64,000 nucleotides of DNA from Rhizobium rosettiformans W3 (lineage in GTDB: Bacteria > Pseudomonadota > Alphaproteobacteria > Rhizobiales > Rhizobiaceae). The notes under the pieces are model-generated. The model did not search any database. It was not told the DNA's origin and was given only the letters and a program-made list of their open reading frames with translations. How positions within the stretch are numbered: position 1 is the first letter of the stretch; each line of letters starts with the position of its first letter. Shown one piece after another: positions 1-9,326 of the stretch. The stretch spans positions 1 to 64,000 of the forward strand of contig NZ_STGU01000008.1 in NCBI RefSeq assembly GCF_004912135.1, written 5' to 3'. The position numbers and the translations under genes are program-made.

Positions 1-169
1 ATTTGTCAAAAAACTGTCGTTTTTTTCAAGTGGCTGATTTCTCTACGGAAATTCTGCCAGCGGCGATTTGAACGCAGCTTCGACGGCTTTCGAGCCCGAC
101 GCTCATACCATCCGTCGCCTTGCTCTATATGGGAATGCGCGCGAGCGATTAAAAGGCCTGCTTCCAGCT

Positions 170-385
170 TTACCCTTTGGTGATCAGGATCAACACCACG
201 AACATCACGGGCACTGCGACCAGCGCCGGAAGGATGATTGCCGGATATCCGAACGCGACGATCGCAAGCAGCCACATCAGCAGCAGGTTCACGACAAAGA
301 GAACCTTCGCCGTCGTCGGACCTTGAACCGCCTCCTTCAGCATCCAGCCGAACAGCGGCACACGGTAGATCATCTCTGTCATCAT
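170..385 (-). CDS. Small two-helix membrane protein, unknown function
   Basis: The 71-aa protein has a short amphipathic N-terminus and two hydrophobic stretches (about residues 27-47 and 49-69), so it is probably an inner-membrane protein with both helices close together. I do not recognise a named family. Two in-frame ATGs lie side by side (385 and 382), and a GAGG-like ribosome binding site sits a few bases upstream, so either could be used. It is transcribed away from the riboswitch and cobalt permease to its right. The 169 bases to its left, up to the window edge, show no convincing gene: the longer open frames crossing them are low-complexity Arg/Pro-rich shadows. Expression is likely but the role is unknown. 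Confidence 0.6.
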   Translation of the reverse strand: MMTEMIYRVPLFGWMLKEAVQGPTTAKVLFVVNLLLMWLLAIVAFGYPAIILPALVAVPVMFVVLILITKG

Positions 386-540
386 AGAACCTCGTCTTGG
401 CTGAGTGACGGCACAGTGGTCGAGCGCGGCCGCTCTCGCAATGTGGCAAATTGGCTTTTGCCAGATCGGCGCGCATTACCTGCGGGGAACGTCGCAATCT
501 GCTGGACATTCCGCAATCTCACGCCCTAATCTCGATCCCG

Positions 541-728
541 TGATGGTTTCGCCCGGACATGACCCGACGGGCGGACGAAGAGGGAATACGGTGAGGACTA
601 CCCATCAGGGGCCGAAACCGTGGCTGCCCCCGCAACTGTGAACGGCGAGCGACGTCCGGAATGCCATTGGCCTCGTGCTGATAAGGCGGACTTTCGCCCT
701 GACCCGTGAGCCAGGAGACCTGCCATCA
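541..728 (+). promoter_or_regulatory. Cobalamin (AdoCbl) riboswitch
   Basis: The segment carries the conserved pieces of the cobalamin riboswitch in order: the GGGAATACGGTG element near 581-593, the B12-box-like core GCCCCCGCAACTGTG near 627-642, and the GTGAGCCAGGAGACCTGCC element near 706-724. The outer stem P1 can form between TGATGG (541-546) and CCATCA (723-728). It sits directly upstream of the CbiM-type permease gene at 794. A GC-rich hairpin (760-765 with 771-776) lies between the aptamer and the ribosome binding site and could be part of the expression platform. By analogy with the family, adenosylcobalamin should repress the downstream gene. Confidence 0.95.
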
Positions 729-793
729 CTTGGCGCCGTGAACGCGGCATTCACTCTTCCCGCGCGGTGGGCGCGGACGAAAGGACATGAACT

Positions 794-1477
794 ATGCATA
801 TTGAACCCGGCGTCGTCGACGGCGCGAAACTCGCACTCAGCTACGCAACGGCCGCCCTCTCCTTCGGTCTCGTTGGCAAGATGGTGGTCGATGACATCAA
901 GTCGAAGGCCACACCGATAGGTCTTGCCGGACGGGCGCTGATGACCACCGCCCTCGTCTTCTCCTTCTTCGAGGTTCTGCCGCACCATCCGGTCGGCGTC
1001 TCCGAGGTGCATTTGATCCTCGGCTCGACACTCTTCCTGATCTTCGGCGCGGGGGCAGCCTCCATCGGTCTGGCTCTCGGCCTGCTGCTACAGGGACTGT
1101 TCTTCGCCCCCTTCGATCTGCCGCAATATGGCATGAACGTCACGACCCTGATCGTGCCGCTCTTTGCCATCAGCCAACTCGCCGCGCGGATCATCCCACA
1201 GAAGAAGGCCTATGTGGATGTCGGCTACCGCGACGCCCTTGCTCTTTCGACAGCCTATCAGGGCGGCATCGTCGCATGGGTCGCCTTCTGGGCACTTTAT
1301 GGCCACGGCTTTAGCGCCGAGAGCCTTTCGTCCATCGCAACCTTCGGCGCAGCCTACATGACGGTCATCCTGATTGAGCCGCTCGTCGATCTCGCCGTCC
1401 TTGCAGCGGCGAAGTCCTGGCGGAAGGCAACCGACAATGGCCTGTTCAACGGCCGCCTGCACCACGCAGCCGTCTGA
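794..1477 (+). CDS. cbiM: CbiM-type energy-coupling-factor cobalt permease, standalone
   Basis: The 227-aa integral membrane protein has about six hydrophobic segments and begins MHIEPG. This is the exposed Met-His N-terminus typical of CbiM-family substrate-binding permeases, where His2 helps bind Co2+. The upstream cobalamin riboswitch supports a cobalt role: it should be made when B12 is low and import cobalt for corrinoid synthesis. No CbiN, CbiQ or CbiO gene follows. The next gene is purC, after a strong terminator, so either the energising module is encoded elsewhere or this protein works alone. The start is the ATG at 794, with an AAGGA ribosome binding site. A nickel role is possible, but the riboswitch argues for cobalt. 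Confidence 0.85.
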   Translation: MHIEPGVVDGAKLALSYATAALSFGLVGKMVVDDIKSKATPIGLAGRALMTTALVFSFFEVLPHHPVGVSEVHLILGSTLFLIFGAGAASIGLALGLLLQGLFFAPFDLPQYGMNVTTLIVPLFAISQLAARIIPQKKAYVDVGYRDALALSTAYQGGIVAWVAFWALYGHGFSAESLSSIATFGAAYMTVILIEPLVDLAVLAAAKSWRKATDNGLFNGRLHHAAV

Positions 1478-1496
1478 TCGCCGCTTCACGGAGAAG

Positions 1497-1526
1497 AGCG
1501 CATGGTCCGGCCATGCGCTTTTTCTT
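1497..1526 (+). terminator. Rho-independent terminator of the cobalt permease gene
   Basis: A perfect 9-bp stem, AGCGCATGG (1497-1505) with CCATGCGCT (1511-1519), has a 5-base loop and is followed by TTTTCTTT. It ends the permease transcript. It lies inside the longest open frame leading into purC, which argues that purC starts downstream at 1610. Confidence 0.85.
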
Positions 1527-1609
1527 TGAAACAGGGGCCACTTTCGGGTACCGCGAGGCGGAAACCGCACAACCTGAGTGCTATCGCCGTCAAGACATCG
1601 AGGACACCC

Positions 1610-2554
1610 ATGCGCATCCTGTCCGAAGCTCATTATCCGGAACTGCCGAACTACTATCGTGGCAAGGTGCGCGAAAACTACGACCTTGCGGACGGCAGCC
1701 GGATCATCATCTCGACCGACCGCCTCAGCGCCTTCGACCGGATCCTCACCTGCATTCCTTATAAAGGCCAGGTTCTGACCCAGACGGCGCGCTACTGGTT
1801 CGAGAAGACCAAGGACATCTGCCCCAATCATGTGATCGCCTATCCCGATCCGAATGTCGTCGTCGGCAAACGTCTTGACATCCTGCCGGTCGAGATCGTC
1901 GTGCGCGGTTATCTCGCCGGCACGACAGGTACCTCGATCCTCACTCTCTATAAGAAGGGTGAGCGCCAGATGTACGGGATCACCCTTCCCGACGGCATGC
2001 GGGACAATGAGAAGCTTCCGACCCCGATCATCACGCCGACGAGCAAGGAATTCGACGGTGGCCATGACGAGCCGCTGACACCGACCGAAATCGTTGAAAA
2101 GAAGCTGCTGACTGCCGACCAGTGGGAGACCTTGTCCCGCTATGCGCTCGCGCTCTTTGCACGCGGTCAGGAACTGGCGGCCGAACGCGGCCTCATTCTC
2201 GTCGACACGAAATACGAATTCGGGACGGACGAGAACGGCACGATCATTCTGGCGGACGAAATCCACACGCCGGACAGCAGCCGCTACTGGATCGCGGACA
2301 GCTATCAGGCGAGCTTCGAAAAAGGTGAGCGTCCCCAAAGTTTCGACAAGGACTTCGTGCGCGCCTGGGTCGCCGAGAGATGTGACCCCTATGTCGATGA
2401 GATCCCGGAAATTCCACAAGCGCTGGTCGAAGAGACATCGCGTGTCTATATCAAGGCGTACGAAGCGATCACGGGAATGGCATTCGTGCCCGATGACAGC
2501 GGCGAAAGTCCCTGGGCCCGTGTCCGTCACAATCTGACCTCGTACTTCCCCTGA
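1610..2554 (+). CDS. purC: Phosphoribosylaminoimidazole-succinocarboxamide synthase
   Basis: SAICAR synthetase joins aspartate to CAIR using ATP in purine synthesis. The 314-aa product has the family landmarks: YRGKVREN near the start (nucleotide-binding lysine), [29 protein letters not shown] and [12 protein letters not shown]. It is the longer variant (about 300-315 aa, closer to yeast Ade1) rather than the roughly 250-aa E. coli form. Rhizobia commonly carry both, so this may be one of two purC paralogues. The open frame extends back to 1502, but that part overlaps the preceding terminator. The ATG at 1610 gives the expected N-terminus. It is followed after 13 bases by a TetR gene on the same strand. 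Confidence 0.92.
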   Translation: MRILSEAHYPELPNYYRGKVRENYDLADGSRIIISTDRLSAFDRILTCIPYKGQVLTQTARYWFEKTKDICPNHVIAYPDPNVVVGKRLDILPVEIVVRGYLAGTTGTSILTLYKKGERQMYGITLPDGMRDNEKLPTPIITPTSKEFDGGHDEPLTPTEIVEKKLLTADQWETLSRYALALFARGQELAAERGLILVDTKYEFGTDENGTIILADEIHTPDSSRYWIADSYQASFEKGERPQSFDKDFVRAWVAERCDPYVDEIPEIPQALVEETSRVYIKAYEAITGMAFVPDDSGESPWARVRHNLTSYFP

Positions 2555-2567
2555 GAAAGGGTGGACT

Positions 2568-3233
2568 ATGAATCATGATCCTCGCGTAAGGCCTCTCACC
2601 TGCTGCCCTTCGGCTGGAGCGGGTGCTGCCATGCGCAGGCCAAGACGGCCGGCGGAGGAAACGCGCGAGGAGATTTTGAACACGGCCGAACGCATGTTCC
2701 GCGCTCAGGGCTATGCCAGCGTATCCATTGCGGACATCGCGACAGAGCTTTCGATGTCGCCGGCCAACGTGTTCAAGCATTTCCGCACCAAGACAAGTCT
2801 TGTGGATGCGATCGCCACCCGCGCCATCGAACAGACGCTGAATGCCTTGAAGGCTCTCGCCAGCGACAGGCCGGCGCCGGAGCGGCTCTACGCACTTGCC
2901 CAGCACCTGATGGACGAACACCTTTCCGAGCAGGTGGATGCTCCCTTCGTGTTCGAGATGATCCTTGTAACGATCACCGAAGAACTGGATTGCGGCGACC
3001 GATTCCGCCAGATCGTTGTCGGCATGATCGGCGAGATCATTGCGGCCGGCGTCGAGGAAGGTGTCTATCACGCGGATGATATCCCGCGCCTGGCCAACGC
3101 CACCTTCGATGCGCTCGCCTGTGTCATTCATCCTGTCATGACAGGGATGGAGAAGGCTGACATAATGGCAACACGCTGTCGGGAAGTCGTCCGCCTCATC
3201 GATGCTGCATTGCGGTCGCCGCTTGCAAAGTGA
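2568..3233 (+). CDS. TetR-family regulator, probable repressor of the RND pump
   Basis: The 221-aa protein has an N-terminal TetR helix-turn-helix (about residues 33-78, with the recognition-helix stretch SMSPANVFKHF) and a C-terminal all-helical ligand domain. It lies immediately upstream of an RND efflux operon on the same strand, the position of AmeR-like repressors in Agrobacterium. I infer that it represses that operon and is released by pump substrates. The ATG at 2568 has a GAAAGG ribosome binding site. An in-frame ATG at 2631 would remove 21 poorly conserved residues and give a more typical TetR N-terminus. A perfect inverted repeat overlaps its stop codon and is a candidate operator. 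Confidence 0.85.
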   Translation: MNHDPRVRPLTCCPSAGAGAAMRRPRRPAEETREEILNTAERMFRAQGYASVSIADIATELSMSPANVFKHFRTKTSLVDAIATRAIEQTLNALKALASDRPAPERLYALAQHLMDEHLSEQVDAPFVFEMILVTITEELDCGDRFRQIVVGMIGEIIAAGVEEGVYHADDIPRLANATFDALACVIHPVMTGMEKADIMATRCREVVRLIDAALRSPLAK

Positions 3234-3255
3234 CGTTTCTTGACTTACGTCACTT
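3228..3255. promoter_or_regulatory. Inverted repeat at end of tetR, candidate operator of the efflux operon
   Basis: AAGTGACGT (3228-3236) and ACGTCACTT (3247-3255) are perfect 9-bp inverted arms separated by 10 bases. The left arm contains the tetR stop codon. The spacer contains CTTGAC, the rhizobial -35 consensus. The geometry and the position 120 bp before the adaptor gene fit a TetR-family operator that covers the pump promoter. No T-run follows, so it is a poor terminator candidate. Assignment to this TetR protein is inference. Confidence 0.6.
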
Positions 3256-3374
3256 CGATCATGATGGAGACCTCCTTCAACGGACGCCTCCATAGTTCCG
3301 TCATGCCCTGATTCCGATGAAGCAGGACAGGACTGCTCTCGTTCAATGCCTGACCATCTGTATGGGATTATTTG

Positions 3375-4589
3375 ATGCGCCCAAGCCTCAGACTTGCTTC
3401 CGCTCTCGTCATCTGCACTGCAGCCCTCGCCGGCTGCTCCGAACAGGAGGCGGCTCAGGGAGGTGGTGGAGCTGCAGCCGGCGGCGGTGAACGCCCACCG
3501 GCGGCCGTCAGCGTCGTGGTGATGAAGAAGGAATCCCACGAGCTCACGACAACCCTGCCCGGTCGTGCCTCCGCATTCCAGATGGCGGAGATCCGTCCGC
3601 GCGTCAGCGGCATCATCAAGGAAATCGCCTTCAAGGAAGGCAGCGAGGTCCAGGCCGGCGATCTGCTCTTCAAGATCGAGGACGACACCTATCGCGCAGC
3701 GGTCGCCCAGGCGCAGGCCAGCTTGCAGAAGGCAGAAGCCGGCGTTCCGACCGCTCAATCCAACCTTGCCCGTCAGGAACGCCTTGTCGGCAGCGGCGCC
3801 ACGCAGGTGGAGCTTGAAAACGCCCGTGTGACCCTGCTTCAGGCCGAAGCAGATGTTGCCCAGGCCAAGGCCGCCTTGCGGTCCGCCGAGATTGAGCTGG
3901 GACTGACCGAAATCAGGGCCCCTTTCGAAGGCGTGACGACGGCTTCGCGCTACTCCATCGGCAACGTCGTGACCGCCAACCAGACCGACAGCCTGATGAC
4001 ACTGCGCCGTCTCGATCCGATTTACATCGACCTGACGGAATCGAGCGTGAACCTGCTGCGGCTGCGTGAGGCGATCAAGGCTGGCCGCATCGATCAGACC
4101 GACAGCGAGACGACAAACATCCGTCTGACACTGGAAGACGGCATCGAATATCCGATCGTCGGCAAGCTCGACATGTCCGAACTGGCTGTCAGCCAGACCA
4201 CCGGCACATTCTCGATCCGCGCCCTCTTCGACAATCCCGACAGCCTGATCCTGCCGGGCATGTATGCCCGGGCAACTGTCGATGTCGGTGTTGAGCAAGG
4301 CTTTCTCATCCCGCAGCGGGCGGCCACGCGCAGCCCGAACGGCGAGCTGACGGCGAAATTCGTGACCGCGGACAACAAGGTCGAGACGCGGACCTTCGAG
4401 AACGCCGAGGTCTCCGGTGACAATTGGCTCGTCGCCTCCGGGATCGAGGATGGCGACAAGCTGATCGTCGACGGCTTCCAGTGGATCGGCGACGGTGCAC
4501 CCGTTCAGCCGGTCGAGGCGAAGATCAATGCGGACGGGCTCGTCGAAGAGACCGCGGCCCCGGCTGCTGCGCCTGCTGCACAACCTTAA
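3375..4589 (+). CDS. RND efflux periplasmic adaptor lipoprotein (MFP/HlyD family)
   Basis: The 404-aa adaptor links the inner-membrane pump to the outer-membrane channel. It has a lipoprotein signal ending in the lipobox LAGC (about residues 19-22), a Gly-rich linker, a barrel-sandwich (lipoyl) half-motif around RPRVSGIIKEI, an alpha-hairpin rich in Ala, Gln and Glu (about residues 100-165), the second lipoyl half (IRAPFEGV), a beta-barrel domain and a membrane-proximal domain, ending in an Ala/Pro tail. This is the AcrA/MexA layout. The ATG at 3375 is chosen; a TTG directly before it is in frame. The pump gene follows after 41 bases and shares the operon. AmeA of Agrobacterium is a plausible orthologue, but substrates cannot be read from sequence. 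Confidence 0.92.
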   Translation: MRPSLRLASALVICTAALAGCSEQEAAQGGGGAAAGGGERPPAAVSVVVMKKESHELTTTLPGRASAFQMAEIRPRVSGIIKEIAFKEGSEVQAGDLLFKIEDDTYRAAVAQAQASLQKAEAGVPTAQSNLARQERLVGSGATQVELENARVTLLQAEADVAQAKAALRSAEIELGLTEIRAPFEGVTTASRYSIGNVVTANQTDSLMTLRRLDPIYIDLTESSVNLLRLREAIKAGRIDQTDSETTNIRLTLEDGIEYPIVGKLDMSELAVSQTTGTFSIRALFDNPDSLILPGMYARATVDVGVEQGFLIPQRAATRSPNGELTAKFVTADNKVETRTFENAEVSGDNWLVASGIEDGDKLIVDGFQWIGDGAPVQPVEAKINADGLVEETAAPAAAPAAQP

Positions 4590-4630
4590 TGGTGCGACAG
4601 GCAAGGCAACCGAGGCGTAGAGGATAACCC

Positions 4631-7600
4631 ATGGCCCAATATTTCATCCGTCGCCCGATCTTCGCTTGGGTGATCGCGATCATCATCATGCTCGGGGGCG
4701 CATTGGCGATCTCGACCTTGTCGATCGCCCAGTATCCGGAAATCGCACCGACGACCGTGCAGATTTCGGCAAGCTATAACGGCGCCAGCGCAGAGACCGT
4801 CGAGAAATCCGTCACCTCGATCATCGAGGACGGCATGACCGGTCTCGACGATCTGACATATATGACCTCGTCGTCGAGCACCGGCTCGGCAACCGTGACG
4901 CTGACCTTCGGCAACTCCATCGATCCGGAAATCGCCCAGGTTCAGGTTCAGAACAAGCTCCAGCTGGTCCAGTCGCAGCTGCCGGATATCGTGCAGACCT
5001 CCGGCATCTCGGTGACGCGTTCGACATCAAGCATCCTGCTCGTCGGCGCACTCGTCTCGACGGACGGCGCCCGCAGCAACGTCGAGCTTGGTGATATCTT
5101 CTCCTCCCAGATCGAAGACCAGATCAAGCGCCTCGAAGGCGTCGGCAGCATTCAGGTCTTCGGCACGGGCTATGCAATGCGCGTCTGGCTGGATCCGTTC
5201 CAGCTCAACAAGTTCCAGCTGACGCCCACGGATGTCACCACCGCAATCCAGGCTCAGAACACCCAGGTCTCCGTCGGCGCACTGGGCAGCCAGCCCGCCC
5301 CGGCCGGCCAGCAGCTGACCGTAACGGTCACGGCTCAGAGCCAGTTGCAGTCTGTCTCCGACTTCGAGTCGATCATCCTGAAGACGGAAACGGACGGCGC
5401 GACGGTTCGCCTGAGCGACGTCGCCCGCATCGAGATCGGCCAGGAAAGCTACGGCACGAAGACCCGCTCCAACCGAAATCCGGCGACCGGCTTTGCCGTG
5501 AACCTCGCGACCGGCGCCAACGCGCTGGACACGGCGGCTCTCGTCAAGTCGCAGCTCGAGACCATCGGCCCGTCACTGCCGGAAAACGTGGTCATCACCT
5601 ATCCCTATGACACCACGCCATTTGTCCAGCTGTCGATCGAGAAGGTCGTTCACACGCTGCTCGAAGCGATCGTGCTGGTCTTCGTGGTGCTGCTCGTCTT
5701 CCTGCAGAACCTGCGCGCGACCATCATTCCGATGATTGCCGTCCCAGTCGTTCTGCTTGGCACCTTCGGCATCCTTGCGATCACGGGTTATTCCATCAAC
5801 ACGCTCACCATGTTTGCCATGGTGCTTGCGATCGGCCTCCTCGTCGATGATGCGATCGTCGTCGTGGAAAACGTCGAGCGCATCATGTCGGAAGAAGGGC
5901 TTTCCCCGCTCGAGGCGACCCAGAAGTCTATGGGCGAGATCACCGGCGCGATCGTCGGCATCGCGCTCGTCCTGACCGCCGTCTTCATTCCGATGGCGTT
6001 CTTCGGCGGCTCGACGGGCATTATTTACCGCCAGTTCTCGGTCACCATCGTTTCGGCGATGCTGCTCTCGGCACTCGTGGCCATCGTCCTCACACCGGCG
6101 CTCTGCGCCACGATGTTGAAGCCGATCGACCACCACAAGCAGAAGCGCGGCCTTGGCGGCTGGTTCAACCGGAACTTCGACAGTGCCACCGGCGGCTATG
6201 TTTCCTCCATTGGCTATCTCCTGAAGCGCCCGCTCCGCGTCATGCTGATGTTCGCGATCGTGATCGGCGGCATGAGCTGGCTCTTCCTGCGTCTCCCGTC
6301 CTCCTTCCTCCCGCAGGAAGACCAGGGCGTGTTGATGACCATCGTGCAGCTGCCGAACGGCGCGACCGTCACGCGCACCGAAGAGATCATCAAGAAGATT
6401 GAGGACTACTATCTCGATCAGGAAAAGGACGCGATCCAGGACGTTTTCTCGGTCTCCGGCTTCTCGTTCACCGGGTCGGGTCAGAACTACGCGCTCGTCT
6501 TCGCAAAGCTGAAGGATTTCGAGCTGCGTGAAGAGCCAGAACTCGCGGCTTCTGCCATCGTGCAGCGTGCCATGGGGTATTTCTTCACCTTGCGTGATGC
6601 TCAGGTCTTCCCGCTGCAGCCGCCTGCAATCCCGGGTCTCGGCACCTCGAGCGGCTTCTCGATGTACCTCGTCGACAGCGGCAAGAACGGCACCGAAGCG
6701 CTGACCGCCGCCTCGCAGCAATTGATGCAGGCTGGCAGTTCCAACTCCGCTATCAGCTCGCTGCGCTCCAACAACCCGCCGGCGGAAACTCAGCTGAAAT
6801 TCCTGCTTGATCAGGAAAAGATGGGCGCCATGGGTCTCGACATCGCAACCGTCAACAACATGCTGTCGACGATCTTTGCGGGCCGTGACGTCAACGACTT
6901 CACCCTGAACGGCGAACTGAAGCCCGTCTATGTGCAGGGTGACGCGCGCTACCGCATGCAGGAAACGGCGATCAACGACTGGCATGCCCGCAACAGCGAC
7001 GGCGAAATGGTGCCCTTCTCCTCTTTCGTCAAAACCCAGTGGATCAGTGGCGCTCCGACGCTCAGCCGGTTCAATGGCGTTGGTGCGATCTCGATGGAAG
7101 GTGCAGCCGGCGCAGGCGTCAGTTCCGGCACGGCCATGGACACGATGGAAGAGCTGACCGCAGCCATGGATGGCGGCTACACCGTCGCCTGGCAGGGCAT
7201 CTCCTACCAGGAGCGACTGTCCGGCTCTCAGGCGCCGCTGCTCTATGCGCTGTCCGTTCTGATCGTCTTCCTCTGCCTTGCCGCCCTTTACGAGAGCTGG
7301 TCCATCCCGTTCTCGGTGATCATGGCGGTGCCGGTGGGCGTGCTCGGAGCGGTCGCCGCAGCAACCCTGTTCGGTCAGTCCAACGACGTCTACTTCAAGG
7401 TCGGACTGCTCACCACGATCGGTCTGGCTGCCAAGAATGCGATTCTCATCGTGGAGTTCGCAAAGGACCGTCAGGCGGCCGGATTGAGTGTCATTGATGC
7501 AACACTCGAAGCCGCAAAGCTTCGTTTGCGCCCGATTATCATGACATCTCTCGCCTTCATCCTCGGCGTTGTGCCATTGGCTATTGCGACCGGCGCGGGT

Positions 7601-7750
7601 TCCGCTGCGCAGAATTCGATCGGTATTGGCGTTCTGGGTGGCATGTTAACCGCAACGGCGCTCGGAATCTTCTTCGTGCCGTCGTTTTTTGTGATCATTC
7701 GGCAACTTTTCGGCGGTGCAAAACCGAAAGATGAGCTGTATAAGGGATGA
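4631..7750 (+). CDS. RND multidrug efflux pump, AcrB/MexB (HAE1) type
   Basis: The 1039-aa inner-membrane proton/drug antiporter has the standard RND plan of twelve transmembrane helices and two large periplasmic loops. The N-terminal FIRRPIFAWV, the TM4 aspartate pair in LLVDDAIVVVEN and the TM10 lysine in GLAAKNAILIVEF (proton relay) are all present, and the length matches AcrB. It works with the adaptor encoded just upstream and the NodT-type channel downstream to export hydrophobic or amphiphilic compounds. The operon order adaptor-pump-channel after a TetR gene matches ameABC of Agrobacterium. I see no sign of damage. Confidence 0.95.
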   Translation: MAQYFIRRPIFAWVIAIIIMLGGALAISTLSIAQYPEIAPTTVQISASYNGASAETVEKSVTSIIEDGMTGLDDLTYMTSSSSTGSATVTLTFGNSIDPEIAQVQVQNKLQLVQSQLPDIVQTSGISVTRSTSSILLVGALVSTDGARSNVELGDIFSSQIEDQIKRLEGVGSIQVFGTGYAMRVWLDPFQLNKFQLTPTDVTTAIQAQNTQVSVGALGSQPAPAGQQLTVTVTAQSQLQSVSDFESIILKTETDGATVRLSDVARIEIGQESYGTKTRSNRNPATGFAVNLATGANALDTAALVKSQLETIGPSLPENVVITYPYDTTPFVQLSIEKVVHTLLEAIVLVFVVLLVFLQNLRATIIPMIAVPVVLLGTFGILAITGYSINTLTMFAMVLAIGLLVDDAIVVVENVERIMSEEGLSPLEATQKSMGEITGAIVGIALVLTAVFIPMAFFGGSTGIIYRQFSVTIVSAMLLSALVAIVLTPALCATMLKPIDHHKQKRGLGGWFNRNFDSATGGYVSSIGYLLKRPLRVMLMFAIVIGGMSWLFLRLPSSFLPQEDQGVLMTIVQLPNGATVTRTEEIIKKIEDYYLDQEKDAIQDVFSVSGFSFTGSGQNYALVFAKLKDFELREEPELAASAIVQRAMGYFFTLRDAQVFPLQPPAIPGLGTSSGFSMYLVDSGKNGTEALTAASQQLMQAGSSNSAISSLRSNNPPAETQLKFLLDQEKMGAMGLDIATVNNMLSTIFAGRDVNDFTLNGELKPVYVQGDARYRMQETAINDWHARNSDGEMVPFSSFVKTQWISGAPTLSRFNGVGAISMEGAAGAGVSSGTAMDTMEELTAAMDGGYTVAWQGISYQERLSGSQAPLLYALSVLIVFLCLAALYESWSIPFSVIMAVPVGVLGAVAAATLFGQSNDVYFKVGLLTTIGLAAKNAILIVEFAKDRQAAGLSVIDATLEAAKLRLRPIIMTSLAFILGVVPLAIATGAGSAAQNSIGIGVLGGMLTATALGIFFVPSFFVIIRQLFGGAKPKDELYKG

Positions 7751-7878
7751 TTGACAAACTACGTTAAGGAATTATTGCGTAAGCTGCTGCGGTAGCCTGC
7801 GTGAGTATAGCGGTCGCCGGCAAAGGTATCCAGAGATCCTTCCGCGGCAAGACCGGGGGACCAATACAGGAACACGTG

Positions 7879-9303
7879 ATGCTGAAAATTCGCGCCGCCG
7901 CACCTCTCGCAATGCTCCTCCTTTCCGGTTGTGTCGTCGGACCGGATTACGAGACGCCCCAAACGGCACTCCCGATCAAGTTTTCCGAAGGCAGCACGCG
8001 GGCCGCTGCAGACGTAACGCTGCAGCCCTGGTGGACGGCCTTCAACGACCGCCGCCTGAACACGCTGGTTGATCAGGGCCTCGACCAGAACCTGGATGTC
8101 CTCCAGGCGATCGAGCGCATCACCTCGGCTGAAGCAAACTTCGAATCCGCTGATTCGGCCGCATTCCCGCAACTCTCGGTGTCAGCCGACCATCAGGTCT
8201 CCAAGACCAATGCGAGCGGCGCGCTTGTCACCCGCGACAGCGATACGACCAATACCACCACCGGCACGGCCGGTGTGTCCTGGCTGATCGACCTTTTCGG
8301 TCAGTATCGCCGGGCAAAGGAAAGCGCCAAGGCATCGCTCGACGCGGCCTATGCCAGCGCAGACGTTGCACGTCTGACCTTCCTGTCGAGCGTCGTGACG
8401 GCCTATGTCGATGCCCGCTATTACCAGGAGCGCATTGCGATTGCCCGCAAGAACCTCGGATCCCGCCGGGAAACGTTGGAACTGACGCGCCTGCAGCTTG
8501 AAGCCGGTGCGGCTTCCCGCCTCGACGTGGTCCAGTCGGAAGGTCTCGTGAACTCGACGCTGGCTGAAATCCCCGCACTTGAGATCTCGTTCCGCCAGTC
8601 TGTGCACCGGATCGCGCTGCTGCTTGGCCTTCCGGCGACGAGCCTTCTCGCAGACCTGCAGAAGGGCGCATCTCAGCCCTACTTCCGCCGCAGCGTGAAT
8701 GCCGGTGTTCCTGCCGACCTGATCCGCAACCGTCCGGATATTCGCGCAGCCGAGCGTAACCTCGCTGCGGCAACCGCCGAGATCGGCGTAGCTGAAGCCG
8801 CGCTCTATCCGTCGATCACGCTCAGCGGATCGATCTCGCCCACGCTCGTCGCCGTCGCCGGCGCCAGCGGCAAGGCAACCTCGTGGGGCTTCGGCCCGAG
8901 CCTTGACTTGCCGATCTTCGATGCGGGTGCCCGTCGCGCCAACATCAAGGCACGGGAAGCGGCAGCGCGGGAAGCTTATCTCGCATGGAAGCAGACTGTT
9001 CTCGGCGCGGTCGAGGAAGTGGAGAACGCCCTCGTGGCCGTCAACCGCACGCGTCAGACCGTCTCGGCACTGACCGCCACCGTCCGCTCCTATGAAGAGG
9101 CCCTGTCGCTTGCAACGGCGAGCTACCGTGATGGCGCCTCCTCGCTTCTCGACGTGCTGGATGCCCAGCGCAACGTTGCCAGCGCCCAGGCGAGCCTCGC
9201 CCAGGCTGTGCAGCAGTTGGCCAACGGCTACGTTCAGCTGAATGTCGCCATCGGCGGCGGCTACGCATGGGACGGCGCAAAGACCGTCGTCGCCAGCAAG
9301 TAA
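7879..9303 (+). CDS. Outer-membrane efflux lipoprotein, NodT family
   Basis: This 474-aa TolC-like channel lipoprotein completes the tripartite pump. The N-terminus MLKIRAAAPLAMLLLSGC has a clear lipobox (LSGC), followed by VVGPDYETP, characteristic of NodT/OprM proteins. The rest shows the two internally similar OEP halves with long Ala/Gln/Glu-rich helices. An open frame runs back to a GTG at 7801, but the ATG at 7879 has a CAGGA ribosome binding site and restores the signal peptide at the N-terminus. The 128-base gap after the pump gene is longer than the others but has no terminator, so co-transcription is likely. A terminator follows the gene. Confidence 0.92.
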   Translation: MLKIRAAAPLAMLLLSGCVVGPDYETPQTALPIKFSEGSTRAAADVTLQPWWTAFNDRRLNTLVDQGLDQNLDVLQAIERITSAEANFESADSAAFPQLSVSADHQVSKTNASGALVTRDSDTTNTTTGTAGVSWLIDLFGQYRRAKESAKASLDAAYASADVARLTFLSSVVTAYVDARYYQERIAIARKNLGSRRETLELTRLQLEAGAASRLDVVQSEGLVNSTLAEIPALEISFRQSVHRIALLLGLPATSLLADLQKGASQPYFRRSVNAGVPADLIRNRPDIRAAERNLAAATAEIGVAEAALYPSITLSGSISPTLVAVAGASGKATSWGFGPSLDLPIFDAGARRANIKAREAAAREAYLAWKQTVLGAVEEVENALVAVNRTRQTVSALTATVRSYEEALSLATASYRDGASSLLDVLDAQRNVASAQASLAQAVQQLANGYVQLNVAIGGGYAWDGAKTVVASK

Positions 9304-9326
9304 GCGTCCTGAAATCGACAACAAGG

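Noticed and set aside
6..529. Two overlapping open frames on opposite strands at the left edge
   Set aside because: Both are low-complexity and Arg/His-rich, and they overlap the hydrophobic 71-aa frame that looks like a real membrane protein with a ribosome binding site.
1502..1609. N-terminal extension of purC
   Set aside because: It overlaps the cobalt-permease terminator, and the ATG at 1610 gives the conserved N-terminus.
3261..3311. Possible 16-aa leader peptide before the efflux adaptor gene
   Set aside because: No ribosome binding site and no attenuator-like hairpin set follows it.
2469..4604. 711-aa minus-strand open frame opposite the TetR and adaptor genes
   Set aside because: It is antisense to two clear genes, has no recognisable domain and arises from the GC-skewed codon pattern of the real genes.
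5573..6985. 470-aa minus-strand open frame inside the RND pump gene
   Set aside because: Antisense shadow, charged and repetitive, with no domain.
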